Assembly: GCA_963837105.1 (NCBI GenBank)
Contig: CAWIMG010000020.1
Location: forward strand, 35,459-99,458
Length of the DNA: 64,000 bases
From: UBA9676 sp963837105
GTDB taxonomy: Bacteria > Actinomycetota > Actinomycetes > Streptosporangiales > Streptosporangiaceae
Reading direction: 5' to 3'
In this document: positions 44,505 through 52,526 of the stretch, in pieces
Layout of the letters: each line of letters begins with the position of its first letter
Numbering within the stretch: position 1 is the stretch's first letter
Program-made: the position numbers and the translations under genes
Notes under the pieces: model-generated
Databases searched by the model: none
What the model was told of the DNA's origin: nothing
What the model saw: only the letters and a program-made list of their open reading frames with translations

Positions 44505-45524
44505 ATGAAACAGCCGAACCCCTCATCGGTCGCGGAGACCGTGACGCCCGGCTGCCCACCGCCAGCGGTGATAGCCGAGCTGATCCGGACGGCTGCTCTG
44601 GCGCCGTCGATGCACAACACACAGCCCTGGCGGTTCGGCTTCGTCCGTGCCAGCCAGACGGTCGAGCTCTACGCCGACCCGTCCCGGATGCTGAGTCACA
44701 GTGACCCGGCTGGCCGCGCGGTCCACATCGCGTGCGGCGCGGCCCTGTTCAACCTGCGGCTGGCGGCCGCGGTGGCGGGCCGCGAACCCCTGGTCAGGCT
44801 GCTGCCGGAAGACGCCGAGCCGATGCTGCTGGCCGTGCTCCGGCTAGGCGGCCCGCACCGTCCCGGCCAGGCTGAAGTGGAACTTCATGCCGCCATCGGA
44901 GACCGGCACACCAACCGCCGCCCGTTCAGCCACCGCAAGGTGCCATCGGGCGTGCTGGCCGAACTGCTGGAGGCCGCCGCGGCCGAGGGAGCGACGCTGC
45001 ACCTGCCCGACCACGCCGAGACCGCCCGGCTGCTCTACCTGGTGCGGGATGCCGAACGCGCGCTGCTGGCCGAGCCCGGCTACCGCGCCGAACTGGCCCA
45101 CTGGGTGGGCGGGGCCAGGAGCCGTGACGGCATTCCCGGCTCGGCGCTGGGCCCGCACGACCCGGGTGGCACGACACCCGTCCGCGACTTCCTGACCGAC
45201 CATGACCAGCCCGCCAGTTATGCCTGGTTCGAGGAGAACCCGCAGCTGGCCGTGCTGTCCACGCCCGGCGGCTCGCGGGCGGACTGGCTGCGCGCGGGCC
45301 AGGCGCTGCAGCGCGCGTGGCTGGTCGCGACCTCCCACGGCATCGCCGCCTGCCCGCTCACCCAGCCGCTGGAGACCCCCGACGCCTGGCTGGTCCGCGA
45401 TCCCCGGACCGGCAGCGACATCCCGCAGATGATACTGCGGCTCGGCTACGGGCTGCCGGTCCCGGCCACGCCCCGCCGGCCTGTCTCCGACATTCTCAAC
45501 GAGCCGCACCCCGGACCCGGGTAA
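44505..45524 (+). CDS. Acg-family nitroreductase-like FMN protein (second copy)
   Basis: The ATG at 44505 follows GGTGAGGG. The 339-residue protein has AALAPSMHNTQPWRFGFV, HIACGAALFNLRLAAAVAG, AIGDRHTNRRPFSHRKVPSG, GSRADWLRAGQALQRAWLVAT and DIPQMILRLGYGLPVPATPRRP. It is clearly paralogous to 16666-17685 and equal in length. The last codons and stop lie inside the first unit of a 50-base tandem repeat, so the C-terminal end (PHPGPG) may be secondarily altered. Only a very weak DevR-like site (AGGACCAATGCCTC, 44456) is seen upstream. Confidence 0.88.
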   Translation: MKQPNPSSVAETVTPGCPPPAVIAELIRTAALAPSMHNTQPWRFGFVRASQTVELYADPSRMLSHSDPAGRAVHIACGAALFNLRLAAAVAGREPLVRLLPEDAEPMLLAVLRLGGPHRPGQAEVELHAAIGDRHTNRRPFSHRKVPSGVLAELLEAAAAEGATLHLPDHAETARLLYLVRDAERALLAEPGYRAELAHWVGGARSRDGIPGSALGPHDPGGTTPVRDFLTDHDQPASYAWFEENPQLAVLSTPGGSRADWLRAGQALQRAWLVATSHGIAACPLTQPLETPDAWLVRDPRTGSDIPQMILRLGYGLPVPATPRRPVSDILNEPHPGPG

Positions 45525-45660
45525 CCAGGCCGGGGGGCGGGCGGCGCGGGACCTGGCCCCCCGGACCCGGGTAACCAGGCCGGGGGGCGGGCGGCGCGGG
45601 ACCTGGCCCCCCGGACCCGGGTAACCAGGCGGGGGCGGGCGGACGGCGCGGGACCCGGCC
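45511..45660. repeat. 50-base direct tandem repeat, three copies
   Basis: Units begin CCGGACCCGGGTAACCAGGC at 45511, 45561 and 45611. The first two are identical over 50 bases; the third is diverged in its second half. The first overlaps the stop codon of the Acg-type gene and the last ends 16 bases before the DUF2236 gene. Each unit contains a GGGACC half site (for example GGGACCTGGCCCCC at 45548). Confidence 0.9.
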
Positions 45661-45675
45661 GGGGAGGATGAGAGG

Positions 45676-46548
45676 GTGAGTGCCGCCAGCGCCGTCGATC
45701 TGGTCCGGGACCGTCTGGGTGAGGTGATCTTCCAGCGGGTGGCTGGGCCGCAGGGGCCCGCGCGCCGCCAGCGGATCAACACCCCGGGCGAGCGCTGGTT
45801 TGCCGAGGACCGCCCGGTCCGCCGGGTACACGGGGATGCCTCGATGTTCATCGGCGGGATCACCGCTTTGCTGCTGCAGTCCCTGCATCCGCTGGCCATG
45901 GCCGCGGTGGCCGGGCATTCGGGGTACCGCGGCGACCCGTGGGGCCGCTTGCAGCGGACCAGCTACTTCCTGGCCGTGACCACCTTCGGCAGGGCCAGCG
46001 ACGCCCGCGAAACGATCGCCCGGGTCCGGGCGATCCACCACAAGATCACCGGGACCGCGCCCGACGGCCGGCCGTACGCGGCATCCGACCCGCACCTGCT
46101 GACCTGGGTCCACATCGCGGAGGCGGACAGTTTCCTGCGCGCACACACCCGCTTTGGCGCCGAGCCGCTGGACCAGGCCGGACGCGACGGCTACGTGGCC
46201 GACCTGGCCCAGATCGGCGCCGAACTGGGCGTGCCCGACCCGCCGCGCACCGAAGCCGAGCTCACCGCCCGCATCGCCGGTTACCGGCCTGAACTGGCAG
46301 GTACCATCCAGGCCCGGGAGGCCGCCCGGTTTCTCCTGCTCACCCCGCCGCTGCCAGCTGTTGCCCGGCCGCCCTACACGGTGCTGGCGGCGGCAGCGGT
46401 GTCGCTGCTGCCTGGCTGGGCCCGGCGCCCGCTACGCCTGCCCCGGCTGCCGGTGACCGAAGCCGCGGTCGTCCGTCCCGCGGGCCAGGCCATGGTCCAT
46501 GCCATCCGCTGGGCGACCTCGCCACCCCGGCCGGCTCCCGCGAGCTGA
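45676..46548 (+). CDS. DUF2236 / MpaB-like oxygenase family protein
   Basis: The start is GTG 45676 after GGATGAGAGG. The 290-residue protein has the DUF2236 pattern: PGERWFAEDRPVRRVHGDASMFIGG, LLLQSLHPLAMAAVAGHSGYRGDPWGRLQRTSYFLAVTTFG, ARVRAIHHKITGTAPDGRPYAASDPHLLTWVHIAEADSFLRAH. The conserved Arg and His residues of this group bind a b-type haem in latex-clearing protein and relatives. Substrate unknown. Placed just after the tandem repeats, which may be its promoter region. Confidence 0.85.
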   Translation: MSAASAVDLVRDRLGEVIFQRVAGPQGPARRQRINTPGERWFAEDRPVRRVHGDASMFIGGITALLLQSLHPLAMAAVAGHSGYRGDPWGRLQRTSYFLAVTTFGRASDARETIARVRAIHHKITGTAPDGRPYAASDPHLLTWVHIAEADSFLRAHTRFGAEPLDQAGRDGYVADLAQIGAELGVPDPPRTEAELTARIAGYRPELAGTIQAREAARFLLLTPPLPAVARPPYTVLAAAAVSLLPGWARRPLRLPRLPVTEAAVVRPAGQAMVHAIRWATSPPRPAPAS

Positions 46549-46681
46549 GCGGCCCCGGCCCAGCCGGGCCGTGACCGTTCTCGCGGCCGGCGGGCACGCC
46601 TCACCTGCCTGACTGGTACCTCACCCGCCCGCCTCGCCGCGGTGTGCCGCGGGCCGGGCGGGCCCGCTCCCCGGGCCCGGC

Positions 46682-46915
46682 CTACCGCTGGGGCCCGCCC
46701 ATCAGGTCGGTGCCTTCCTCGTCGGGCTCGGGGCCACCCATCTCGTCCGTCCCAGGCCCGCGCCCGCCCATCAGGTCGGTGCCCTCCTCGTCGGGCTCGG
46801 GGCCACCCATCTCGTCCGTCCCTGGCCGGGAGCCACCCATCACATCGGTGCCTTCCTCATCTGGCTCAGGGCCGCCCATGGTGTCATATCCCTCGCCCGC
46901 TGGGCCTCCTGTCAT
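46682..46915 (-). CDS. Small acidic protein made of 23-residue repeats
   Basis: The start ATG 46915 has GGGAGGAGG at good spacing. The 77-residue protein consists of a 12-residue head (MTGGPAGEGYDT), two full units of MGGPEPDEEGTDxMGGxxPGTDE and a shorter third ending GGPQR. It is rich in Gly, Asp, Glu and Pro, has no Cys and no hydrophobic core, so it is probably disordered. The DNA repeats with a 69-base period but with codon-level differences, so the protein sequence appears to be kept by selection. No known family recognised. Confidence 0.7.
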   Translation of the reverse strand: MTGGPAGEGYDTMGGPEPDEEGTDVMGGSRPGTDEMGGPEPDEEGTDLMGGRGPGTDEMGGPEPDEEGTDLMGGPQR

Positions 46916-46997
46916 GTCAGCCTCCTCCCGGAAAACCGTTTCGGGGACATGCCTGAGTCTAGGTGAGATGCCGGTGGCGGCACTGGCCGGCGGCTGG

Positions 46998-47270
46998 CTA
47001 TCCCCGCTGCGGGGCGGGGATCACACCGAGCTGGGCCAGCATCGAGTACATGTCGAGCCCGCCCAGCGCTCTTGGGCCTGACCGTTCTCGATCCGGCCGA
47101 TATCGACGGCCTCGACGCTGATCCGCTTGCCGGTGGCGGGCATCCCCATGAGGTCACCGACCGAGAGCTCGACCCGGCCCTCGCGGACGATCCACACCCC
47201 AGGTGTCTGCTGCCCGCCGCCGAAGACCACCGCGCCGGGAAGCTGCGTGCCATGAGCAGCGAAGCGAGCG
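46998..47270 (-). pseudogene. Chimeric gene remnant: cNMP-binding-like piece joined to SnoaL/ester-cyclase C-terminus
   Basis: Reading leftward, GAVVFGGGQQTPGVWIVREGRVELSV looks like the end of a cyclic-nucleotide (Crp-type) sensor strand. It continues directly into GDLMGMPATGKRISVEAVDIGRIENGQAQERWAG, the hallmark end of SnoaL-like ester cyclases, then after a frameshift near 47055 LDMYSMLAQLGVIPAPQRG and a stop at 46998. No complete domain remains. It looks like a deletion scar between two genes. Confidence 0.55.
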
Positions 47271-47294
47271 CGGCCAGATACCGCCGCCGGCGGG

Positions 47295-48680
47295 TCACGG
47301 CGCGCCTGGTCCCGCCGGGCGGGCTGTGCGGCCACCGTACTCGCCGAAGAACTGCGCCGCAGCCTGCTGGATGGCCAGCGACCAGGTGGGGTAGGCGTGG
47401 GTGGCCTGGGCGAGCCGGCCGGTGAACATGCCGGTGTGCAGGGCCAGGGCGGGTTCGTGGATCATCTCGCCGGCCCGGGCGGCCACGATGGTGGCCCCGA
47501 GCACCCGGCCGCCCCCGGTGTTTCCCAGCAGCCGCCGGCGGCCTGCGATGATCTTCACGAGGCCCTCGGCCCGCCTGGCCGTGACCGCCCGGTCGGCCTC
47601 GCGCATGGGCAGCCAGGCCACCCGCGCGCCCTGGTGGGCGATCGCTGCCTGCGCCTCGGTGAGCCCCACCTGGGCCACCTCGGGGTCGGTGAACACCACC
47701 CACGGGATCGCGGCGGTCGCGAACGCCCGGGGTGGTGACCAGGGCCGGCGCAGCACGTTGCGGGCGGCCAGGCGGCCCATCGCGAACGCGGCATGGGTGA
47801 ACGGCATCCGCCCGGTCACGTCCCCGGCCGCATAGATCCGTGGCGCGGTGGTGGCGAGATACCGGCTGGTGACGATGCGGCCGCTCGCATCCACTCCGAT
47901 CCCGGCGGACGCCGGGCTCAGGTGCTCAGTGACTGGCCGGCGGCCGGTGGCGACCAGCAGCCGGTCCGCCGTCACCTCCTCCCCGGTTGCGAGCGTCACC
48001 GTCACCTGCCGCGGATCCTGGCGAACCCGGCTGGCCGCCACTGCGGTGCGCACGCTGATCCCTTCGGTGCCGAACACCTCGGCAACGGCCTGCGACGCCT
48101 CCGGATCGGCGGCGGGCAGCAGCCGGGATGCCGCCTCGATGAGGGTGACCTGGCTGCCCAGCCGGGCAAACGCCTGGGCCAGTTCGCAGCCCACCGGGCC
48201 GCCACCCAGGACCGCCAGCTTTGCGGGCAGCTCACCCAGGCCGAAGATGGTCTCGCTGGTCAGGTAGCCGGATCCGGCCAGCCCGGGCACTGGTGGGATG
48301 GACGGCGCTGAGCCGGTGGCGACGACAAAAGCCGGTGCCCGCAGCGTGTGCCCGTCCACGCTGATCTCGTGCGGGGCGGTGAAGACAGCCCGGCCGCGGA
48401 GCACTTCGATGCCCTCGCGGGCCAGCACCTCAGGTGTCTCGGTGGCGGCGATCGCCGTCACCGCGTGCCGCACCGCGGCCATCGCGGCGGGAAAGGCCAT
48501 GCCGCGGGCCGCGGCCTCGATCAGCGTCTTCGACGGCACGCAGCCGGTGAACGTGCACTCCCCGCCGATGTCCCCCTCGGCCACCAGCAGCACCCGGGCG
48601 CCGGCCGCGGTCCCCGCCCGCGCCGCGCCCAGCCCGGCCGCGCCACCGCCGATCACCACCAGGTCATGCAGTCCCGGCAC
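47295..48680 (-). CDS. FAD-dependent pyridine nucleotide-disulfide oxidoreductase (mercuric reductase/lipoamide dehydrogenase-like)
   Basis: The 461-residue protein has LVVIGGGAAGLGAARAGTAAGA (FAD), the redox-active disulfide GGECTFTGCVPSKTLIEAAA, LAVLGGGPVGCELAQAFARLGS (NAD(P)H), RIYAAGDVTGRMPFTHAAFAMG and a dimerisation domain with WVVFTDPEVAQVGLTEAQA and HAYPTWSLAIQQAA. The C-terminal Cys pair of true mercuric reductase is absent, and so is an N-terminal metal-binding domain. The usual lipoamide dehydrogenase His-x4-Glu end is replaced by HAYPTWS. It is a reductase of unknown low-molecular disulfide or quinone substrate. Confidence 0.87.
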   Translation of the reverse strand: MPGLHDLVVIGGGAAGLGAARAGTAAGARVLLVAEGDIGGECTFTGCVPSKTLIEAAARGMAFPAAMAAVRHAVTAIAATETPEVLAREGIEVLRGRAVFTAPHEISVDGHTLRAPAFVVATGSAPSIPPVPGLAGSGYLTSETIFGLGELPAKLAVLGGGPVGCELAQAFARLGSQVTLIEAASRLLPAADPEASQAVAEVFGTEGISVRTAVAASRVRQDPRQVTVTLATGEEVTADRLLVATGRRPVTEHLSPASAGIGVDASGRIVTSRYLATTAPRIYAAGDVTGRMPFTHAAFAMGRLAARNVLRRPWSPPRAFATAAIPWVVFTDPEVAQVGLTEAQAAIAHQGARVAWLPMREADRAVTARRAEGLVKIIAGRRRLLGNTGGGRVLGATIVAARAGEMIHEPALALHTGMFTGRLAQATHAYPTWSLAIQQAAAQFFGEYGGRTARPAGPGAP

Positions 48681-48912
48681 GGGTCACCCCGCCGGGACGG
48701 GCGGACAACAACTGTTCGTCATTCGCTGCCTCACGCTGCTGTCAGAGCAGGCCTGTCAGGCCATGGCTCATCATGCTCCTAAGGACGCCCTGACCCGGCC
48801 GGTGCTGTCACCTCGCTGACATTCCACCGCCCAGCCACCGTGCCGCGTGCCGCAATCGGATGAAGGAGCCTCAGCGCCCATACTTCTGACCTATCAGCCC
48901 AGGGAGGTTCCC

Positions 48913-49452
48913 TTGCTGCGAGCCGAAGATGTGGCCATCGACCTGGCCGGCGTTGAGCTCACCGATGCTGACAGCGGCCAGCCGGTGCCGCTCGCGGAAC
49001 TTGACGGTGTTCAGATCCTGGTGCTGATGCGGCACCGCCATTGACTGCCCTGTCAGCAGCACCTGGTCCAGGTGCACCAGGCCGCCGCCGCGGATGCCCG
49101 GCTAGGGCTGATCCTGGCCGGCTTCAGCCCGCCCCGCCCGCTGGCTGCGATCGCCCGTCACCTCGGCTGGCCCGGCCAGATCCTGTCCGATCCCGGCCGG
49201 GTGCTCTACCGGCGCCTTGGCGTCGGCCGCGCCCCGCTGTGGCGCGTCTACTCCCCCGGCACGCTCGCCACCTACGCCGCCGCGCTGGTGCGCGGGCAGC
49301 GGCTGGCACGGCCGGTGGAGGACACCCGCCAGCTCGGCGCGGACGCCATCATCGCCGATGGTGTGGTCCGCCGGCGGTGGCGGCCCCGCACCCCGGACGG
49401 CCGTCCCCCGGCTGCCGAGGTCGCCGCCGCCGCCCGGGCATGGCTCAGCTGA
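48913..49452 (+). CDS. SelL-related/peroxiredoxin-like redox protein with in-frame TGA in a U-x-x-C motif (candidate selenoprotein)
   Basis: The start TTG 48913 has AGGGAGG upstream; GTG 48847 is a longer option. The frame is open to 49452 except for one TGA at 49042-49044. Around it the protein reads VQILVLMRHRH-TGA-LPCQQHLVQVHQAA, a thioredoxin-fold strand running into a C-x-x-C site in which the first Cys is TGA. After it come LGLILAGFSPPRPLAAIARHLGW, DPGRVLYRRLGVGRAPLWRVY and DTRQLGADAIIADG, the AhpC/TSA-like fold seen in SelL-related proteins. A hairpin fitting the bacterial SECIS pattern follows at 49059-49075. If read as selenocysteine, residue 44 of 179 is Sec and Cys47 is its partner. 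A simple nonsense change is the alternative. Confidence 0.6.
49059..49075 (+). promoter_or_regulatory. Bacterial SECIS-like hairpin downstream of the in-frame TGA
   Basis: GCACCTG-GTC-CAGGTGC forms a perfect 7-bp stem with loop GUC in RNA. The loop starts 21 bases after the TGA and its first two bases are GU. From memory, the bacterial SECIS consensus asks for a small stem with a G in the first loop positions about 16-37 bases after UGA; this fits. Confidence 0.5.
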
Positions 49453-49783
49453 CCACCGGGCGCGGGCTGTCCCCAGCTGGTCCGGACGGCTGCCGGGCCG
49501 TCCGCAGGGCCCGCAGAGTCTGCCAGGACCGCGCCGCGAGCTTGAGGTTGAAGAATATTTCCGGGTCAGAAAGGTCGTGACCGGTGATCTGCCGGATCCG
49601 CTGCAGCCGGTACTTGAGGGTGTTGCGGAGACCGATGAGCACCGCGGCCGTGGCCTCGTAGTTGCCGCCACGGTCCAGGTAATGCCCCAGGGTCCGGACA
49701 AGATCGGCGCCGCGTTGCTGGCCGCAGGCGAGCAGTTTCCCGATCCACCACGCCGCCGTCGAGATCGCCACCGGCAGGCGCAT
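49445..49783 (-). CDS. C-terminal fragment of a PucR/CdaR-type regulator
   Basis: The 112-residue protein carries the PucR C-terminal HTH: LVRTLGHYLDRGGNYEATAAVLIGL, RNTLKYRLQRIRQITGHDLSDPEIFFNLKLAAR. Full proteins have a further 250-400 N-terminal residues, not seen here: upstream sequence to 49860 has no matching domain. It is a truncated gene and may still make a DNA-binding domain. The 3' end overlaps that of the redox gene on the other strand by eight bases. Confidence 0.7.
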   Translation of the reverse strand: MRLPVAISTAAWWIGKLLACGQQRGADLVRTLGHYLDRGGNYEATAAVLIGLRNTLKYRLQRIRQITGHDLSDPEIFFNLKLAARSWQTLRALRTARQPSGPAGDSPRPVVS

Positions 49784-49867
49784 CTGGTGTGCCAGCCTGG
49801 CCGAATGGAATCCCGGCTGCAGGAGAGCACGCCCGAGCCCTGAGCCGTTGACGTCCGGCTGCCCCCG

Positions 49868-50209
49868 TCAGCGTGGCAGCCCGCCGAACCCGATCTCGTT
49901 CCCGTCCGGGTCAGCGTAGGTGGTCTTGCGCACGCCATCTGGGTACGTCTCCTGCTTCGCGGGCGCCAGCCCCCGCTGGGCTATCCCGGCCATCAGGCCG
50001 TCAAGATCGTCAACGATGATGGTGTGCATGGCGTGGCCGGCATGTTCGGGCCGCTGGACGATATACACCAACCGGTGCTCGGCGAGTTCCCAGACTGCCT
50101 CGGTGTCGTGGGGGAAGAACGATGGCGGGCCGCCGAGCAACTTCTCATACCAGTTCAGTGCTGCGGTGTAGTCGGCGACCGGTATCCCTGCGAACAAATG
50201 GAGGGCCAT
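49868..50209 (-). CDS. VOC/glyoxalase-family protein
   Basis: The 113-residue protein has one glyoxalase/bleomycin-resistance fold: MALHLFAGIPVADYTAALNWYEKLLGG, WELAEHRLVYIVQ, AMHTIIVDDLDGLMAGIAQRGL, KTTYADPDGNEIGFGGLP. Metal ligand positions (His4 or Glu near the end) look partly kept. Usual members act as small dioxygenase- or lyase-like enzymes or binding proteins; substrate unknown. Confidence 0.85.
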   Translation of the reverse strand: MALHLFAGIPVADYTAALNWYEKLLGGPPSFFPHDTEAVWELAEHRLVYIVQRPEHAGHAMHTIIVDDLDGLMAGIAQRGLAPAKQETYPDGVRKTTYADPDGNEIGFGGLPR

Positions 50210-50389
50210 CGCGTCATGCTAGGTCCCTGCCGGGCCCAGCCAGTTATCCCGTCCTGACGGTGTCAGGAAGCTGACAGGGCTTGCCGGGTGCCGCGGCTCA
50301 TGCGCTGCAATGGTGCCCTGGGCCTAATGCCCTGCCAGGCGTGGCAGGCACGGCCGCGTGGGATCCTCATCCGGGGAAGGGAGCGGCGG

Positions 50390-51658
50390 ATGGGAGTGAT
50401 AACCCGGCTGCGCGGCCTGATGCGTGCGCTGCGCCCGGTGGACCCGGAGTTCGCCGCCGCGATGGCACGCCGCTGGGCGGAACTGCCGGAGACCGCCCGG
50501 ACTCCGGGCCAGACGCTGGGCCGCCATGGTGTGGGCTGCGAGGGCACCCATGGCGTGTTCCCCCGGTGCTACCTGGCGTGCACCCCGTGCTAGCACTCCC
50601 GTGACGCCAACCGGGTCCGGGTGGACGGGCCCCATACCCTGGCCCAGGTTCAGGCACAGATGGCACTGCTACGGCGGGTGCGCGGGCCGCGGGCGCACGC
50701 CCAGCTGATCGGCGGCGAGGTCACCCTGCTCGGCCCGGACGACCACGCCGGGGCGCTGGCGGTCATGCACGCGCATGGCCGGGAGCCGATGAGCATGACG
50801 CACGGCGATGTCGGCTATCAGTATCTGGAGAAACTCGTGCGCGGGCCGGACGGCCGGGTGCGGCTGCGCCGGGTGTCCTTCGCGGCCCACATCGACTCGC
50901 TGATGTTCGGCCGCCGGGGCATTCCGCGCCCGCGCGACGAGGCATCGCTGAACCCCTACCGGGAGCGGTTCGCCGCCATGTTCACCCAGCTGCGCCGCGA
51001 GCACAAGGTCCGGTATTTCCTGGCGCACAACATGACTGTCACCCCGGCCAACGTCGGGCAGGTGGCGGGTGTGGTGCGGGACTGCCGCGCGATGGGGTAC
51101 GGGATGTTCTCGTTCCAGCCCGCCGCCTTCGTCGGGGACGACCGCCGGTGGCACGAGGATTACCAGAACCTCACCGGCGACCAGGTGTGGGCGCAGATCG
51201 AGGCCGGGGTGGGCACCCGGCTGGACTTTCACGTGTTCGAGCACGGCGACGTCCGGTGCAACCGGGTGGCGTACGGGTTCTGGGCCGGTGACCGCTGGTA
51301 CCCGTTCCTGGACGGCGGCGACCCGGCAGACCTGGCGGTCCGGGACGCCTTCTTCCGCTATTTCGGGCCGGTGAACTTCACCGGCACCCCCGCACCCCTG
51401 CTGGCCTTCCGGATCGCGCTGATCACGGCCGCCCATCCGCGGATCATCGCACTGGCGGCCGGGTGGGCAGGGCGCATCGCCCGCCGGGTGGGCTGGCGCC
51501 GCCTGCTGGCCCACCGGGTGCGGCCGGTCAGTTATGTGATGCACCAGTTTATGGATGCCGCCGATGTCGGGCCGGCCTGGGAGCTGATGCGGCGCGGCGA
51601 GCGCTGCGCCGACCCGCGCATCGCCGCCACCCAGGAACGGCTGGCCGCCTGCCACTAG
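50390..51658 (+). CDS. Radical SAM protein interrupted by an in-frame TAG next to the cluster motif
   Basis: The ATG at 50390 has GGGGAAGGGA upstream. The frame stays open to 51658 (423 codons) except for TAG at 50591-50593. Before it lies GVFPRCYLACTPC, a C-x3-C-x2-C [4Fe-4S]/SAM motif; after it HSRDANRVRVDGPHTLAQVQ, GGEVTLLGPDDHAGALAVMHAHG, MSMTHGDVGYQYLEKLV, MTVTPANVGQVAGVVRDCRAMGYGMFSFQPAA. TAG stands where a Tyr (TAC) is expected right after the third Cys. So the product as written would stop after 67 residues. Either a single-base error or a true nonsense change. The target of this radical SAM group is not known to me. Confidence 0.75.
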
Positions 51659-51661
51659 GCG

Positions 51662-51832
51662 ATGGCGCACCCCGGGAACGGCACGCTGGTCCCGGCGTGC
51701 GTGCAGCACTGCGTGCTCGATCCGCAGGAGAACCGGGAACTGCGCGTCCTGCTGCCGATGCCGCAGGTACGCGGCCAGGCCGCCGGCCAGCGCCGCGGGC
51801 AGATGCCAGCCGGCATCGAGGCAGAACACTAG
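51662..51832 (+). CDS. Small ORF between the radical SAM and phosphatidyltransferase genes
   Basis: A 56-residue ORF (MAHPGNGTLVPACVQHCVLD at the N-terminus, with C-x3-C) begins two bases after the radical SAM stop; the next gene starts ten bases after it. No separate ribosome site is seen, so translation would be coupled. The first 35 residues look protein-like; the tail is Gln/Arg/Gly-rich. It may be a short partner protein or the end of a decayed gene. A RiPP precursor role is only a guess. Confidence 0.45.
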   Translation: MAHPGNGTLVPACVQHCVLDPQENRELRVLLPMPQVRGQAAGQRRGQMPAGIEAEH

Positions 51833-51842
51833 GGAGCCGGGA

Positions 51843-52526
51843 ATGCTGGATACGCGGATGCGGGCGATGCTGGGGCCTCCCCTGGCAGCGGCCGGGCGGC
51901 GGCTGGCCGCAGCCGGGGTCCCCGCTGCGGCGCTGACCGGTGCTGGCTGGGCCGCCGGAGTGGGAGCGTGCGCGGCAACCGCGCTGCGGGCCTGGCCGGT
52001 GGCGCTGGGACTATGGCTGGCCAACCGGCTCGCCGACGGTCTGGACGGGCCCACCGCCCGGGCCGGGTCCCCGACCGATGCGGGCGGCTTCCTCGACATC
52101 GTCGCCGACTTCAGCGTCTATGCCGGGATCATTCTCGCCCTGGCCGTCGCGGTGCCCGAAGCGCGCCTGGCCTGCGCCGCGCTGCTGACCGCCTACTACA
52201 TCTCCGGTACCGCATTCCTGGCGCTGTCGTCGCTGGCCGAACGGCGGGTGCAGCGGCTCGGGGATGAACGATCGCTGCGGTTCGTCGGCGGGCTGGCCGA
52301 GGGCACCGAGACCGTCGTTGCCTACATCGTGCTGTTCCTGCTGCCCCAGTACGCGGTGGTGATCGTGTGGGTGTTCACGGCCGCGGTGGCCATCACCGCT
52401 GCCCAGCGGATCGTGTTCGGCGTGCGGCTGCTGCGGGCAGTCCCCGCCACCGGCCTGACACAGCAAGGAGCAACTGTTGTCCTCCACCGTGGCAGCCGCT
52501 GGCGAACTGGCCCAGCGGGTCGATGA
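51843..52526 (+). CDS. CDP-alcohol phosphatidyltransferase family membrane protein
   Basis: The ATG at 51843 has GGGAGCCGGG before it. The 227-residue protein has five or six membrane helices and the family active site D-G-x2-A-R-x8-G-x3-D-x3-D as DGPTARAGSPTDAGGFLDIVADF with Asp residues at the right spacing. It would join a CDP-activated lipid to an alcohol at the membrane. The last 17 codons overlap the start of the permease gene, and the C-terminal tail (RGSRWRTGPAGR) may be a frame-extended end. Confidence 0.85.
   Translation: MLDTRMRAMLGPPLAAAGRRLAAAGVPAAALTGAGWAAGVGACAATALRAWPVALGLWLANRLADGLDGPTARAGSPTDAGGFLDIVADFSVYAGIILALAVAVPEARLACAALLTAYYISGTAFLALSSLAERRVQRLGDERSLRFVGGLAEGTETVVAYIVLFLLPQYAVVIVWVFTAAVAITAAQRIVFGVRLLRAVPATGLTQQGATVVLHRGSRWRTGPAGR

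Noticed and set aside
50591..50593. TAG in the radical SAM gene as pyrrolysine
   Set aside because: Pyrrolysine systems are not expected in actinomycetes, and the codon fits a one-base change from a Tyr codon.
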